64,000 nt of DNA from Phytoamicus setariae. GTDB lineage: Bacteria; Pseudomonadota; Alphaproteobacteria; Rhizobiales; Rhizobiaceae. A model generated the notes under the pieces. The model did no database searches and had not been told where the DNA came from. It was given only the letters and a program-made list of their open reading frames with translations. Of the stretch, positions 8,477 through 16,781 are shown one piece after another. The stretch lies in NCBI RefSeq assembly GCF_016722925.1, contig NZ_JAEQNC010000001.1:372001-436000 (forward strand), in the 5' to 3' direction. The number at the start of each line of letters is the position of its first letter. The first letter of the stretch is position 1. The position numbers were made by a program, and so were the translations under genes.

Positions 8477-9652
8477 GTGTTGAAGCGTAAATTGGCGTCG
8501 CGGCCCGTGGGTCTGCGCGTATCGAAGTGGGCGACGCCCGCAATTTTCGCCCTGGCTGGCATCATCATTTTTCCAGGCATCCCGGCGGAGGCCGATGTCA
8601 CAAGTCTGATGAGCGACGGCGCAGCGAGCTCGCAAAGCTGGCGAAATTACATGGTCAGCGCTGCTGCGGGATCAATTCATAGCGAGGAACTCGTCTTCGC
8701 AGGCTCCCGCAATGCCGGTTTCAATGCATCCGGTCGCGGTATCGTGACGGATAGTGGCAAGCGTGTCGCTTTCAGCGATGCCGAAAAGCCTGTTCCCGCG
8801 ACCCCCGATGAGAGCCGTGTTACTCGCTCCCTGAAAAAGGGCCGCATCGTCGCAGTCGACCGAATCCAGCCGCCGAAGGATTTCAGCGCCGGCAGTATTC
8901 TCGATAGACAGGCGCATCTGCTGGACCCGCAACTGTCCGAAGGCCAGCTGACGGCCTTCGTCAAGCCTGATATCAAGGGCAAGGAGATCGGCATCGCGCT
9001 GGCCTTCCACGCCAACCAGCCCAAGCGGGACGATTTTGGTGTTCCGGCGATGCTTACCGGTCTGATTACCAACGAGACGGGTGACAGCCTCGCGAGCGCC
9101 TATGCCGACCCCAAGCCCGACTATGCGCTGCAATCGCCTTTCGATTCCATCCTGGTCGACACCGCGCGGAAGCGTTTCATTCCGCAGATCAAGGGGACCG
9201 ATCACGCCTGGGCGGCCAATGTGTTGCCCGCAACCGTCTTCTCGGCCAAGGAACAGAAATGCCTCGCCGAGGCAATCTACTTCGAATCGGCAAACGAGCC
9301 GCTCAAGGGGCAGGCGGCCGTGGCGCAGGTGGTCTTGAATCGTGTCCGCAACCCGACCTTTCCCAATTCCATCTGCGGGGTAGTTTACCAGAACGAAGAC
9401 TGGCGCAATCGGTGCCAGTTCTCGTTTGCGTGCGATCGCATACCTGATATCGTCTGGTCGCGCAGCAAGTTCAATACGGCCAAGCAAGTCGCCATGGCTG
9501 TGACCGCGGGCAAGATCTACCTTGCGGATGTGGGCGATTCCACTCACTATCACGCTGTCTACGTAAAGCCGAATTGGGCACGGACGATGAAAAAGGTCAG
9601 CAAGATCGGCCTTCACATTTTCTACCGAACCTATCGCGGCGGCTGGGTCTGA
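8477..9652 (+). CDS. SleB-type cell wall hydrolase
   Basis: A secreted or membrane-anchored peptidoglycan hydrolase of 391 residues. The N-terminus has a positive stretch and a hydrophobic segment (about residues 21-38) ending PAEA, consistent with a signal peptide. A low-similarity region of about 200 residues follows. The C-terminal 135 residues are a Hydrolase_2 (SleB/CwlJ) domain: KCLAEAIYFESANEP, GQAAVAQVVLNRV, CQFSFACD, and the THYHAVYVKPNW block. The glutamate in YFESANEP is the expected catalytic acid. The start is GTG at 8477, with TTG at 8480 possible. The gene is alone; the next operon begins 266 bases later. In rhizobia such proteins are expected to act in wall remodelling, not germination. 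Confidence 0.82.
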   Translation: MLKRKLASRPVGLRVSKWATPAIFALAGIIIFPGIPAEADVTSLMSDGAASSQSWRNYMVSAAAGSIHSEELVFAGSRNAGFNASGRGIVTDSGKRVAFSDAEKPVPATPDESRVTRSLKKGRIVAVDRIQPPKDFSAGSILDRQAHLLDPQLSEGQLTAFVKPDIKGKEIGIALAFHANQPKRDDFGVPAMLTGLITNETGDSLASAYADPKPDYALQSPFDSILVDTARKRFIPQIKGTDHAWAANVLPATVFSAKEQKCLAEAIYFESANEPLKGQAAVAQVVLNRVRNPTFPNSICGVVYQNEDWRNRCQFSFACDRIPDIVWSRSKFNTAKQVAMAVTAGKIYLADVGDSTHYHAVYVKPNWARTMKKVSKIGLHIFYRTYRGGWV

Positions 9653-9789
9653 CGCCAACCGGAATCCCGGGGCGATTCCTGCATCGGTTGCGACGATGCT
9701 CGCATTTTAAAGCAGTGAATGCTGCTTCGGTCACTTAACATATTGAAAAATATCAATTAAATAGCATCTGTTAACTACTGTATCGCGCC

Positions 9790-9818
9790 TTGACTATCAC
9801 GAAGTGTGAAACTATGTT
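9790..9818 (+). promoter_or_regulatory. Sigma70-type promoter of the F0 ATP synthase operon
   Basis: TTGACT at 9790-9795 and TATGTT at 9813-9818 are separated by exactly 17 bases, and lie about 100 bases upstream of the atpI start. This is the clearest vegetative promoter in the window and fits a constitutive housekeeping operon. Confidence 0.6.
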
Positions 9819-9918
9819 GCAGCCGGCTTGAAGGCGGGGGTCTTACAAGTTTCCACACGGCCGTGACCGGTCTCCAAGGCCGGAAAAACCGGGCAGGACC
9901 TGGTTGAAGGAGGCAAGG

Positions 9919-10299
9919 ATGGGAACCGACCGCAAGGATAGTCTGGAAGACCGCATGGGTCGCCTGGAAGACAGGCTGACCGAGGCGCGCGCGACGGAGA
10001 AAGATGGGGCTGGCGTCAGCGACGAAACCCGCAAGGGCTATTCGCAGGGGCTGAAAATCTCATCGGAATTCATCGCTGCGGTGATCGTCGGCGCGATGAT
10101 CGGCTATCTTCTGGATTATATTCTGTCCTCCAAGCCGTGGGGGATGATTGTATTTCTCCTCCTCGGATTTTGTGCGGGCGTGCTGAATGTCCTAAGGGTT
10201 GTGGGTGTGGTAAAGTCACCCCATCCGGTGGATAGAATTGGCGCGGGACGCAAGCAAGACAACGCGCGCTCGTCGTCCGACAAGCGCAATGGAATGTAA
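9919..10299 (+). CDS. atpI: ATP synthase subunit I
   Basis: A small inner-membrane protein that assists assembly of the c-ring and is not part of the finished enzyme. Its 126 residues start with a charged, coiled-coil-like segment (MGTDRKDSLEDRMGRLEDRL), followed by two transmembrane helices around residues 48-70 and 75-98, then a basic tail. ATG 9919 is chosen because AAGGAGG (9907-9913) sits at ideal distance; a TTG at 9904 would lie before that site. It is the first gene of the F0 operon, 15 bases before atpB. Confidence 0.9.
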   Translation: MGTDRKDSLEDRMGRLEDRLTEARATEKDGAGVSDETRKGYSQGLKISSEFIAAVIVGAMIGYLLDYILSSKPWGMIVFLLLGFCAGVLNVLRVVGVVKSPHPVDRIGAGRKQDNARSSSDKRNGM

Positions 10300-10314
10300 C
10301 GAGAGAGACCAGAC

Positions 10315-11076
10315 GTGGCAGGCGACAGCGGCAAGGTAGATCCAATCCACCAGTTCCACATCAACACATTGATTGAGAATGTTGGTGGGAGCGGTTTTCA
10401 TTTTACCAATTCGGCGCTGTTCATGGTGCTGACCGTCATCGTGGCGACCGGCTTCCTGCTCTGGGCTTCGGCGCCCAAGGCAATCGTTCCGGGCCGGATG
10501 CAGTCGGTCGCTGAGCTTTCCTACGAATTCATCGCCAAGATGCTGAAGGATTCGACCGGCAAGGAAGGCATGAGGTTTTTCCCGTTCGTCTTCTCGCTGT
10601 TCATGTTCGTGCTGGTCTCCAACATGTTCGGCATGATCCCGGGCTTCTTCACGGTCGGCAGCCAGATCATCGTCACCTTCGCTCTGGCGATTCTGGTCAT
10701 GCTCGTCGTGATACTTTACGGCGTCTACAAGCACGGTTTCCACTTCTTCGGCATCTTCGTTCCGTCGGGCGTTCCGGCGCTTATCGTACCGCTGGTGACT
10801 TCGATCGAAATCGTCTCGTTCCTGTCGCGTCCCGTCAGCCTCTCGGTTCGTCTTTTTGCCAACCTGCTGGCCGGCCACATCACGCTCAAGGTCTTCGCCG
10901 GCTTCGTGTTCTCGCTCGGCGTGGTCGGACCCATCGGCATGGTTGGCGCAATTCTGCCGCTGCTGATGACGGTCGGTTTGACCGGACTTGAGTTCCTAGT
11001 CGCCTTCCTGCAGGCCTATGTGTTCGCCGTTCTGACCTGCATGTATCTCAACGATGCGGTTCATCCGGGCCACTGA
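10315..11076 (+). CDS. atpB: F0F1 ATP synthase subunit a
   Basis: Membrane stator subunit that forms the proton half-channels against the c-ring. The 253-residue protein has five to six hydrophobic helices. The essential arginine is Arg179 in [12 protein letters not shown], and the C-terminal helix ends [15 protein letters not shown]. The start is GTG at 10315, read as [14 protein letters not shown], with GAGAGA upstream. It is 15 bases after atpI and 88 bases before atpE. Confidence 0.95.
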   Translation: MAGDSGKVDPIHQFHINTLIENVGGSGFHFTNSALFMVLTVIVATGFLLWASAPKAIVPGRMQSVAELSYEFIAKMLKDSTGKEGMRFFPFVFSLFMFVLVSNMFGMIPGFFTVGSQIIVTFALAILVMLVVILYGVYKHGFHFFGIFVPSGVPALIVPLVTSIEIVSFLSRPVSLSVRLFANLLAGHITLKVFAGFVFSLGVVGPIGMVGAILPLLMTVGLTGLEFLVAFLQAYVFAVLTCMYLNDAVHPGH

Positions 11077-11164
11077 TTACCCAATAATCCGGCGCCTGTT
11101 GACTCTGGCGGGCGCTGCTGATTAACACCCAACCAAGAAACGAAAGACTTGAAGGAGTTTTAAA

Positions 11165-11389
11165 ATGGAAGCTGAAGCAGCAAAGTACATCGGCGCTGGT
11201 ATTGCGTGCCTGGGCATGGGCGGTGCGGCCCTCGGTCTCGGCAACATCTTCGGAAATTACCTGGCCGGCGCACTGCGCAACCCATCGGCTGCCGACGGCC
11301 AGTTCGGCCGCCTGATTTTCGGCTTCGCCGTTACGGAAGCTCTGGGCATCTTCTCGCTGCTCGTTGCACTTCTCGCTCTCTTCGGCTGA
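11165..11389 (+). CDS. atpE: F0F1 ATP synthase subunit c
   Basis: Proteolipid of the rotating c-ring, 74 residues in two transmembrane helices joined by the polar loop containing RNP (38-40). The proton-carrying carboxylate is Glu58 in [11 protein letters not shown]. The glycine-rich packing motif [14 protein letters not shown] is in helix 1. An excellent ribosome site (GAAGGAG) precedes the ATG, fitting the many copies of c needed per complex. An intercistronic hairpin follows at 11407-11440. Confidence 0.96.
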   Translation: MEAEAAKYIGAGIACLGMGGAALGLGNIFGNYLAGALRNPSAADGQFGRLIFGFAVTEALGIFSLLVALLALFG

Positions 11390-11406
11390 TCGGTTATTAA
11401 AGCTTC

Positions 11407-11440
11407 CGGGTCATGGCGCTTGTTCATGACCCGTTTTAAT
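11407..11440 (+). terminator. Intercistronic terminator/attenuator between atpE and atpF'
   Basis: CGGGTCATG (11407-11415) pairs perfectly with CATGACCCG (11425-11433) over a 9-base loop and is followed by TTTTAAT. It is inside the operon, 17 bases after the atpE stop. It could terminate part of the transcripts or stabilise the atpE 3' end, which would raise c over b/b'. Confidence 0.6.
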
Positions 11441-11466
11441 ACCGTATCCTTGCCTTGGAGGTAGGA

Positions 11467-12072
11467 ATGTTTGTGACGACAGCCTATGTTCTGTCAGCCA
11501 CGGCGGTGGAAGGGCAAGCAGCGGCGCAGGCCGTTGAAGGCCAGGTGCATACCGAGGTGGGTGCAAACCCCCAGGTCGAGCACGACACCTTTCCGCCATT
11601 CGACCCGGCACATTTCCCGTCGCAGCTCCTGTGGCTGGCGATTACGTTTGGTGCCTTCTATTTTCTGGTTTCCAAGCTGATCACGCCGCAAATCGGCGGC
11701 ATCATCGCCAAGCGCGAAGGCCGGATCGCCAGCGATCTAGCCGAAGCCAAGCGGATGAAGGACGAAGCCGACGCATCCATAGCCAAGTACGAGCAGGAAC
11801 TGTCTGAAGCCCGCATCAAGGGTCAGGGCATTGCTGCCGAAGCGCGCGACGCAGTCAAGGCGAAGGCCGACGCTGAACGTGCGCAGCTGGAAGCCGGCCT
11901 CGCCAAGAAGATTGCCGATGCCGAGCAGAGTATCGCGGCCATCAAGACCAAGGCTCTTGCCGAGGTCGAAACCGTCGCCGAGGACACCGCCTCGGAAATC
12001 GTCGAGCAATTGACCGGCGTCACCGTAACCAAAGCTGCAGCCGCTTCCGCGGTCAAGGCTTCCAAGGTCTGA
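11467..12072 (+). CDS. atpF': F0F1 ATP synthase subunit b'
   Basis: One of two non-identical b-type peripheral stalk subunits, as in photosynthetic and other alphaproteobacteria. The 201-residue protein has an acidic N-terminal extension of about 50 residues. A single transmembrane helix follows (about 56-75, LLWLAITFGAFYFLV), then a long Ala/Glu/Lys-rich coiled coil to the C-terminus. ATG 11467 follows GGAGGT at 11457-11462. Distance to the next gene is 14 bases. Confidence 0.92.
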   Translation: MFVTTAYVLSATAVEGQAAAQAVEGQVHTEVGANPQVEHDTFPPFDPAHFPSQLLWLAITFGAFYFLVSKLITPQIGGIIAKREGRIASDLAEAKRMKDEADASIAKYEQELSEARIKGQGIAAEARDAVKAKADAERAQLEAGLAKKIADAEQSIAAIKTKALAEVETVAEDTASEIVEQLTGVTVTKAAAASAVKASKV

Positions 12073-12086
12073 TCGGAGGGTTCGTC

Positions 12087-12578
12087 ATGGATGCAACAAT
12101 GTGGGCCCAGATTTGGTCCCAGGTGGCGCTGGCGATTTTCCTCGGCATCGTGATTTATCTCAAGGTTCCTGGGATGATCACGAAGACCCTGGATGCCAGA
12201 GCGGTCAAGATCGCCGGTGAACTGGACGCTGCAAAGCAGATTCGCGAAGAAGCTCAATCGCTTCTGGCTGAATACAAGAAGAAGCGCTCGGAAGCTGAGG
12301 CCGAAGCTGCAGAGATCGTTGCGGCCGCCAAGCGCGAAGCCGACAGCCTCGCAGCCGACGCCAAGCAGAAGACCGAAGAGTATGTTGCTCGTCGGACCGC
12401 GCTTTCCGAGCAGAAGATCAAGCAGGCTGAAGCCGATGCGGTCAACGCCGTTCGCTCTGCCGCGGTTGATCTGGCGATCGCCGCTGCTGAAAAGCTGATC
12501 GGCGGCAACCCGGACGCCAAGGTCGCTGACGGCCTGTTCAGCAACGCCGTTGAGCAGGTCAAGACCCGTCTTAACTGA
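12087..12578 (+). CDS. atpF: F0F1 ATP synthase subunit b
   Basis: Second peripheral-stalk subunit, 163 residues: a short N-terminus, one transmembrane helix (about 8-28, WSQVALAIFLGIVIYLKVP), and a coiled-coil helix rich in Ala, Glu and Lys that reaches up to F1. It pairs with b' as a heterodimer. A GGAGGG ribosome site precedes the ATG. It is the last gene of the operon, followed by a strong terminator. The F1 genes are not in this window, which is normal for the order. Confidence 0.93.
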   Translation: MDATMWAQIWSQVALAIFLGIVIYLKVPGMITKTLDARAVKIAGELDAAKQIREEAQSLLAEYKKKRSEAEAEAAEIVAAAKREADSLAADAKQKTEEYVARRTALSEQKIKQAEADAVNAVRSAAVDLAIAAAEKLIGGNPDAKVADGLFSNAVEQVKTRLN

Positions 12579-12600
12579 GCGTCGCTCGCTTGAAGTTCCA

Positions 12601-13379
<779 letters not shown>

Positions 13380-13451
13380 TCAAGACGGCGAGGATTTCCC
13401 TGCCGCGAAAGGCTCCAGCGCCTTGAAAGCCGTCCGCGCTTTCTCGGCTAT

Positions 13452-13610
13452 GGTGTCCGGCCGGTCTTCTGGCTCGGGATCGCTCGGAACGGCGCTGCCT
13501 TCCCGGTTGCCCAGTGGCATTGTGCGTCGTTCCGTCCCCCTGACAGCGTTGGGCACGCGCAGGTCTTGCACCTGCTTCCCGATTCTTCCCCGCTTATGGG
13601 GGACACCGGA
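13452..13610 (-). promoter_or_regulatory. Cobalamin (AdoCbl) riboswitch upstream of bluB
   Basis: Read on the minus strand, the leader carries the conserved cobalamin aptamer blocks in order: GGTGTCCCCC; AAGCGGGGAA; GGGAAGCAGGTGCAAGACC; GCCACTGGGCAACCGGGAAG; and the B12 box AGCCAGAAGACCGGCC at 13459-13474. The two outer ends (GGTGTCC and GGACACC) pair to close the aptamer. About 97 bases separate it from the bluB start. A GACGGC/GCCGTC stem in that space could be the expression platform; there is no T-tract, which favours translational control. Confidence 0.9.
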
Positions 13611-13672
13611 CAGCGTCTTCTATCAGGGCGTGGTGACCGGGGGCAAGCCGGCAGCGTCAGAGGTTGACGCGA

Positions 13673-14323
13673 TCAGTCCTTGCGTAGGGGGCGAAACGTC
13701 ATCCGGTGAATGGCGCAAGGGCCGAGCGCGTTGATCGCATCGCGATGGACTTGCGTTCCATAGCCGGCATGAAGCTCGAAGCCGTAGCCGGGAAACGTCT
13801 TGCCGGCGGCCGACATGATCCGGTCGCGGGTTACCTTGGCGACGATCGAGGCGGCCGAGATCGACAGGGAGCGTGCGTCGCCCTTGATCAATGCCTTGGC
13901 GGGACAGGGAAGGCCGGGTGCAACATCACGCCCGTCGATGAGCGCGAAGTGCGGTCGCCGATGCAACGACAAAGCCGCCCTGCGCATGGCTTCGAGGCTC
14001 GCTCTGAGGATGTTCGTGCGGTCGATCTCTGCGGGGCTCACGGAAGCGACCGCAACCTCTGCCGACGCCAGTATCAACTCGAAAAGGTGCTCGCGGCGGG
14101 CTGCGGTCAATTGCTTGGAATCGTGAAGGCCATCAGGGATGTTGTGCGGATCGAGGATCACGGCACTTGCCACGACGGGGCCGGCAAGCGGTCCGCGCCC
14201 TGCTTCGTCCAGTCCGCACACCATCTCGTAACCGTCCCGCATCAATCCTTCCTCGATCAGGAAGGTCGGTCGTGGGGCTTCCTCGAAAAGGGGAAGGGAA
14301 TCGGTGAGAGCGTGCCGTTTCAT
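13673..14323 (-). CDS. rnhB: Ribonuclease HII
   Basis: Removes RNA from RNA-DNA hybrids, including single ribonucleotides misincorporated during replication. The 216-residue protein has the family motif [14 protein letters not shown], giving metal ligands Asp39 and Glu40; Asp130 (ALIDGRD) and Asp149 (KGDARS) complete the DEDD set. The block [15 protein letters not shown] and the final [18 protein letters not shown] are also typical. The N-terminal 28 residues are non-conserved, so a start at Met28 is possible. The gene shares direction with bluB but is separated from it by the riboswitch leader. Confidence 0.92.
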   Translation of the reverse strand: MKRHALTDSLPLFEEAPRPTFLIEEGLMRDGYEMVCGLDEAGRGPLAGPVVASAVILDPHNIPDGLHDSKQLTAARREHLFELILASAEVAVASVSPAEIDRTNILRASLEAMRRAALSLHRRPHFALIDGRDVAPGLPCPAKALIKGDARSLSISAASIVAKVTRDRIMSAAGKTFPGYGFELHAGYGTQVHRDAINALGPCAIHRMTFRPLRKD

Positions 14324-14487
14324 ACGGGGTTAGTGACACATTCTCCCGATTCCCTGCAAGTCCCGGAAAGAGGGCGGCGTTCCGGGACAGGCGCGCGCCG
14401 GGCCAGGGCGGGGAAGGCCGGGCAGCGCGAGGCTCATTCAGCAGCGGGTGCGGGGCAGGGAGCCAACCCGGCGCTGAAGAGATGGGG

Positions 14488-15681
14488 TCAGAGCAGGCTG
14501 AGTTGCACGCCGTGGCCGCTGGGCGGTACGAAAAGCTCCGTATTCAGCTGGATGCCGCGACGCTTGAGATCGAGTTTCTTGGCCGCAAGTTCGAAGCGGC
14601 GGCTGAGTTGCCAGGCATAGGGTCCGTCGCCCTTCATCCGCTTGCCGAATTCGGCGTCATAGTCCTTGCCGTTGCGCATCGAACGGATCAGGCTCATCAC
14701 ATGCCTGTAGCGCTCCGGATAGTTCCTGAGCAACCAGTCGCGGAACAGCGGGCTCACCTCGAGCGGCAGCCTGAGCATGATGTAGTTGGCCTCCGTGGCG
14801 CCGGCTGCGGCGCCAGAATCCAGAATTCGTTCCAGCTCGTGGTCGTTGAGTGCCGGGATCATTGGCGCTGCCATCACGGCAGTAGGCACGCCGGCAGCGG
14901 TAAGGGCACGGATTGCCTCCAGGCGGCGTGTAGGCGTCGATGCGCGCGGTTCCATCAGCCGGGCCAGTCTGCGGTCGAGCGTGGTCACCGAAAGCGCCAC
15001 CTTGGTAAGGCCGCGTTCGGCCATCTTACCGAGAATGTCGATGTCGCGCATCACCAGCGCTGACTTGGTGACGATGGATACGGGATGATTGGCGGCCGCC
15101 AGCACTTCTAGGATCTGGCGCATGATCCGCCATTCCTTCTCGATCGGCTGGTAGGGGTCGGTATTGGTGCCGATGGCAATCGTCTTCGGCTTGTAGCCGG
15201 GCTTGGATAGCTCCCGCTCGAGTAACCTTGCCGCATCCGGCTTGGCAAATAGTTTGGCCTCGAAGTCGAGGCCCGCCGACAGGCCGACATAGGCGTGCGT
15301 CGGCCGGGCAAAGCAATAGATGCAGCCATGCTCACAGCCGCGATAGGGATTGATCGAACGGTCGAACGGGATGTCCGGGCTGTCGTTGCGGGTAATGATC
15401 GCGCGCGGTTTTTCCACCTGCACTTCTGTCCGGAACGGTTCGAGACTTTCCAGTGTCTGCCAGCCGTCGTCGACAGCTTCGCGCTCCTTGGGCTCGAACC
15501 GTCCCGACGGGTTGATCCCGGCAGCACGCCCCCGGCGACGATCGATCTCGATCCTCAGACCGCTCTCCTTGAGCAGGCCATCGGCAATATCTGCCGTATT
15601 GGCAGGCGCAAAAGCAGCCTGCCGCGAAAGCGACATATTGATCATGGGCATCTCCTGCGAGGCGACTCCTTGCCCCGTCAT
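14488..15681 (-). CDS. PA0069-family radical SAM protein
   Basis: A 397-residue radical SAM enzyme related to the spore photoproduct lyase/PA0069 group, of unknown reaction. The cluster motif is CEHGCIYC (Cys116, Cys120, Cys123), inside NPYRGCEHGCIYCFARPTH. Later blocks IAIGTNTDPYQPIE and VTKSALVMRDIDIL are typical of this family. ATG 15681 is preceded by AGGA at good distance; ATGs 30-45 bases further in are possible. The gene is isolated: 164 bases of GC-rich, featureless sequence separate it from rnhB, and the next gene upstream is divergent. Confidence 0.82.
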   Translation of the reverse strand: MTGQGVASQEMPMINMSLSRQAAFAPANTADIADGLLKESGLRIEIDRRRGRAAGINPSGRFEPKEREAVDDGWQTLESLEPFRTEVQVEKPRAIITRNDSPDIPFDRSINPYRGCEHGCIYCFARPTHAYVGLSAGLDFEAKLFAKPDAARLLERELSKPGYKPKTIAIGTNTDPYQPIEKEWRIMRQILEVLAAANHPVSIVTKSALVMRDIDILGKMAERGLTKVALSVTTLDRRLARLMEPRASTPTRRLEAIRALTAAGVPTAVMAAPMIPALNDHELERILDSGAAAGATEANYIMLRLPLEVSPLFRDWLLRNYPERYRHVMSLIRSMRNGKDYDAEFGKRMKGDGPYAWQLSRRFELAAKKLDLKRRGIQLNTELFVPPSGHGVQLSLL

Positions 15682-15767
15682 GATTATTTTCCTATCGTGA
15701 AAAAGAGAACAATGCAAGAACAAAATGGAAGCTGGTCTTTTAGAAAACCTTCCGCTAAAGGTAAGGA

Positions 15768-16286
15768 ATGCTGACTGTTTTGCTAGAATGCCGGGACAAC
15801 GAGCAGGAACTTGCCCATACGCTGGCAGTGCTGGTCGCCGGAGCGGTGGATGGCCTGGTGAGCGACGTAATCGTGCTGGACCATGGTTCACAGGATGCAT
15901 CGGCCGCCGTGGCCGATGCAGCCGGCTGCCGGTTTTTAACGCAGTGGAGTCTGGAAGAGACGTTGCTGTCAGCGCGCGGCGACTGGGTCATGCTGCTGGA
16001 GGCCGGGGCACGTCCACAATCCGGCTGGATCGAGGAAGTGTCTGAATATGCGGCGATTGCCGGTATGCCCGCGCGGTTCTCGCCGTCGCGGCGCTTCCGC
16101 CGTCCGTTCTTCAAGCGACTGATGGCGCGGACCGGGGCGTTGGAAAATGGCTATCTCATTTCGAAGCGGCAGGCGGCGGCACTTGCGCGACCGGGCATGG
16201 ACCTGGATGCACTCGCCAAGTCTGCTTCATGCCGCAAGCTACGATCCGAGCTGATCCCGGCCTGGGTGATCCGCGAGGGGCGTTAG
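15768..16286 (+). CDS. Short GT2-like glycosyltransferase family protein
   Basis: A 172-residue protein beginning MLTVLLECRDNEQELAHTLA, with an IVLDHGSQDAS segment and a GDWVMLLEAGARPQSGWIEE block. These recall the first half of a GT-A fold family 2 transferase, where SxDxS and the D-x-D-like region bind the sugar nucleotide. The DxD equivalent here is degenerate (LEAGARP), and the protein is shorter than typical GT2 enzymes, so activity is doubtful. The ribosome site GGTAAGGA immediately precedes the ATG. It ends 2 bases before the convergent HTH gene. Confidence 0.55.
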   Translation: MLTVLLECRDNEQELAHTLAVLVAGAVDGLVSDVIVLDHGSQDASAAVADAAGCRFLTQWSLEETLLSARGDWVMLLEAGARPQSGWIEEVSEYAAIAGMPARFSPSRRFRRPFFKRLMARTGALENGYLISKRQAAALARPGMDLDALAKSASCRKLRSELIPAWVIREGR

Positions 16287-16288
16287 CC

Positions 16289-16606
16289 TCAAGCTGCAGC
16301 GCTGACCGCCAGGTGAATGCCGTCCGACTTCTGCAGGATATTGATGACCTTGAAGATGTGATTGGCGCTAGGGTTGCCTGCGTCGCTGAACATGTGCTTC
16401 AGGCTTCTTTCAGACAAGCCGGACTGGAGGGACAAATCTTCAAAGCCAATCGTGGCTTCGATATAATCCCATAGCACGCCCTTTGCCGTTTCCAGATCGC
16501 CCGACAGCAGCACCTCCACGGCTTTGGAAAGCAGCGCCAGACGAAATGCTTCATCGCTCTGAATACGAGCTCTGATTGTTTTCTTTATTTCTTTTGTCAG
16601 AGTCAT
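16289..16606 (-). CDS. Small HTH protein resembling an orphan HigA-like antitoxin
   Basis: A 105-residue protein with a helical N-terminal half (KEIKKTIRARIQSDEAFRLA, ALLSKAVEVLLSGD) and a C-terminal helix-turn-helix. The HTH includes VIEATIGF-like and DLSLQSGLSERSLKHMFS, then ANHIFKVINILQ. This plan is shared with addiction-module antidote proteins of the HigA/XRE type. No toxin gene lies beside it: downstream is the convergent glycosyltransferase and upstream is glyS in tandem after a 175-base gap. ATG 16606 has AGGAAA upstream and is preferred to ATG 16627. A palindromic ATATTTC/GAAATAT (16687-16710) may be its operator. Confidence 0.5.
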   Translation of the reverse strand: MTLTKEIKKTIRARIQSDEAFRLALLSKAVEVLLSGDLETAKGVLWDYIEATIGFEDLSLQSGLSERSLKHMFSDAGNPSANHIFKVINILQKSDGIHLAVSAAA

Positions 16607-16686
16607 CGGGGTTTCCTGCAAAAACATAATTTTATCGTCAGGACATATAGGTACGACTGCGTCGCAAAAACGGCAGCATCGACAAA

Positions 16687-16710
16687 ATATTTCTTATTTT
16701 TGTGAAATAT
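16687..16710. promoter_or_regulatory. Candidate operator upstream of the HTH gene
   Basis: ATATTTC and GAAATAT form a perfect 7-bp dyad with a 10-base spacer in an AT-rich stretch, 81-104 bases upstream of the HTH protein start. Autorepression is the usual arrangement for such genes, but this is inferred. Confidence 0.3.
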
Positions 16711-16781
16711 CGAGGATACGGGAGAGTTTGTGTCCCTGGCGCCACAGGTTGTCCCGTGACGCCGCATGATTGTGCGGAGGC

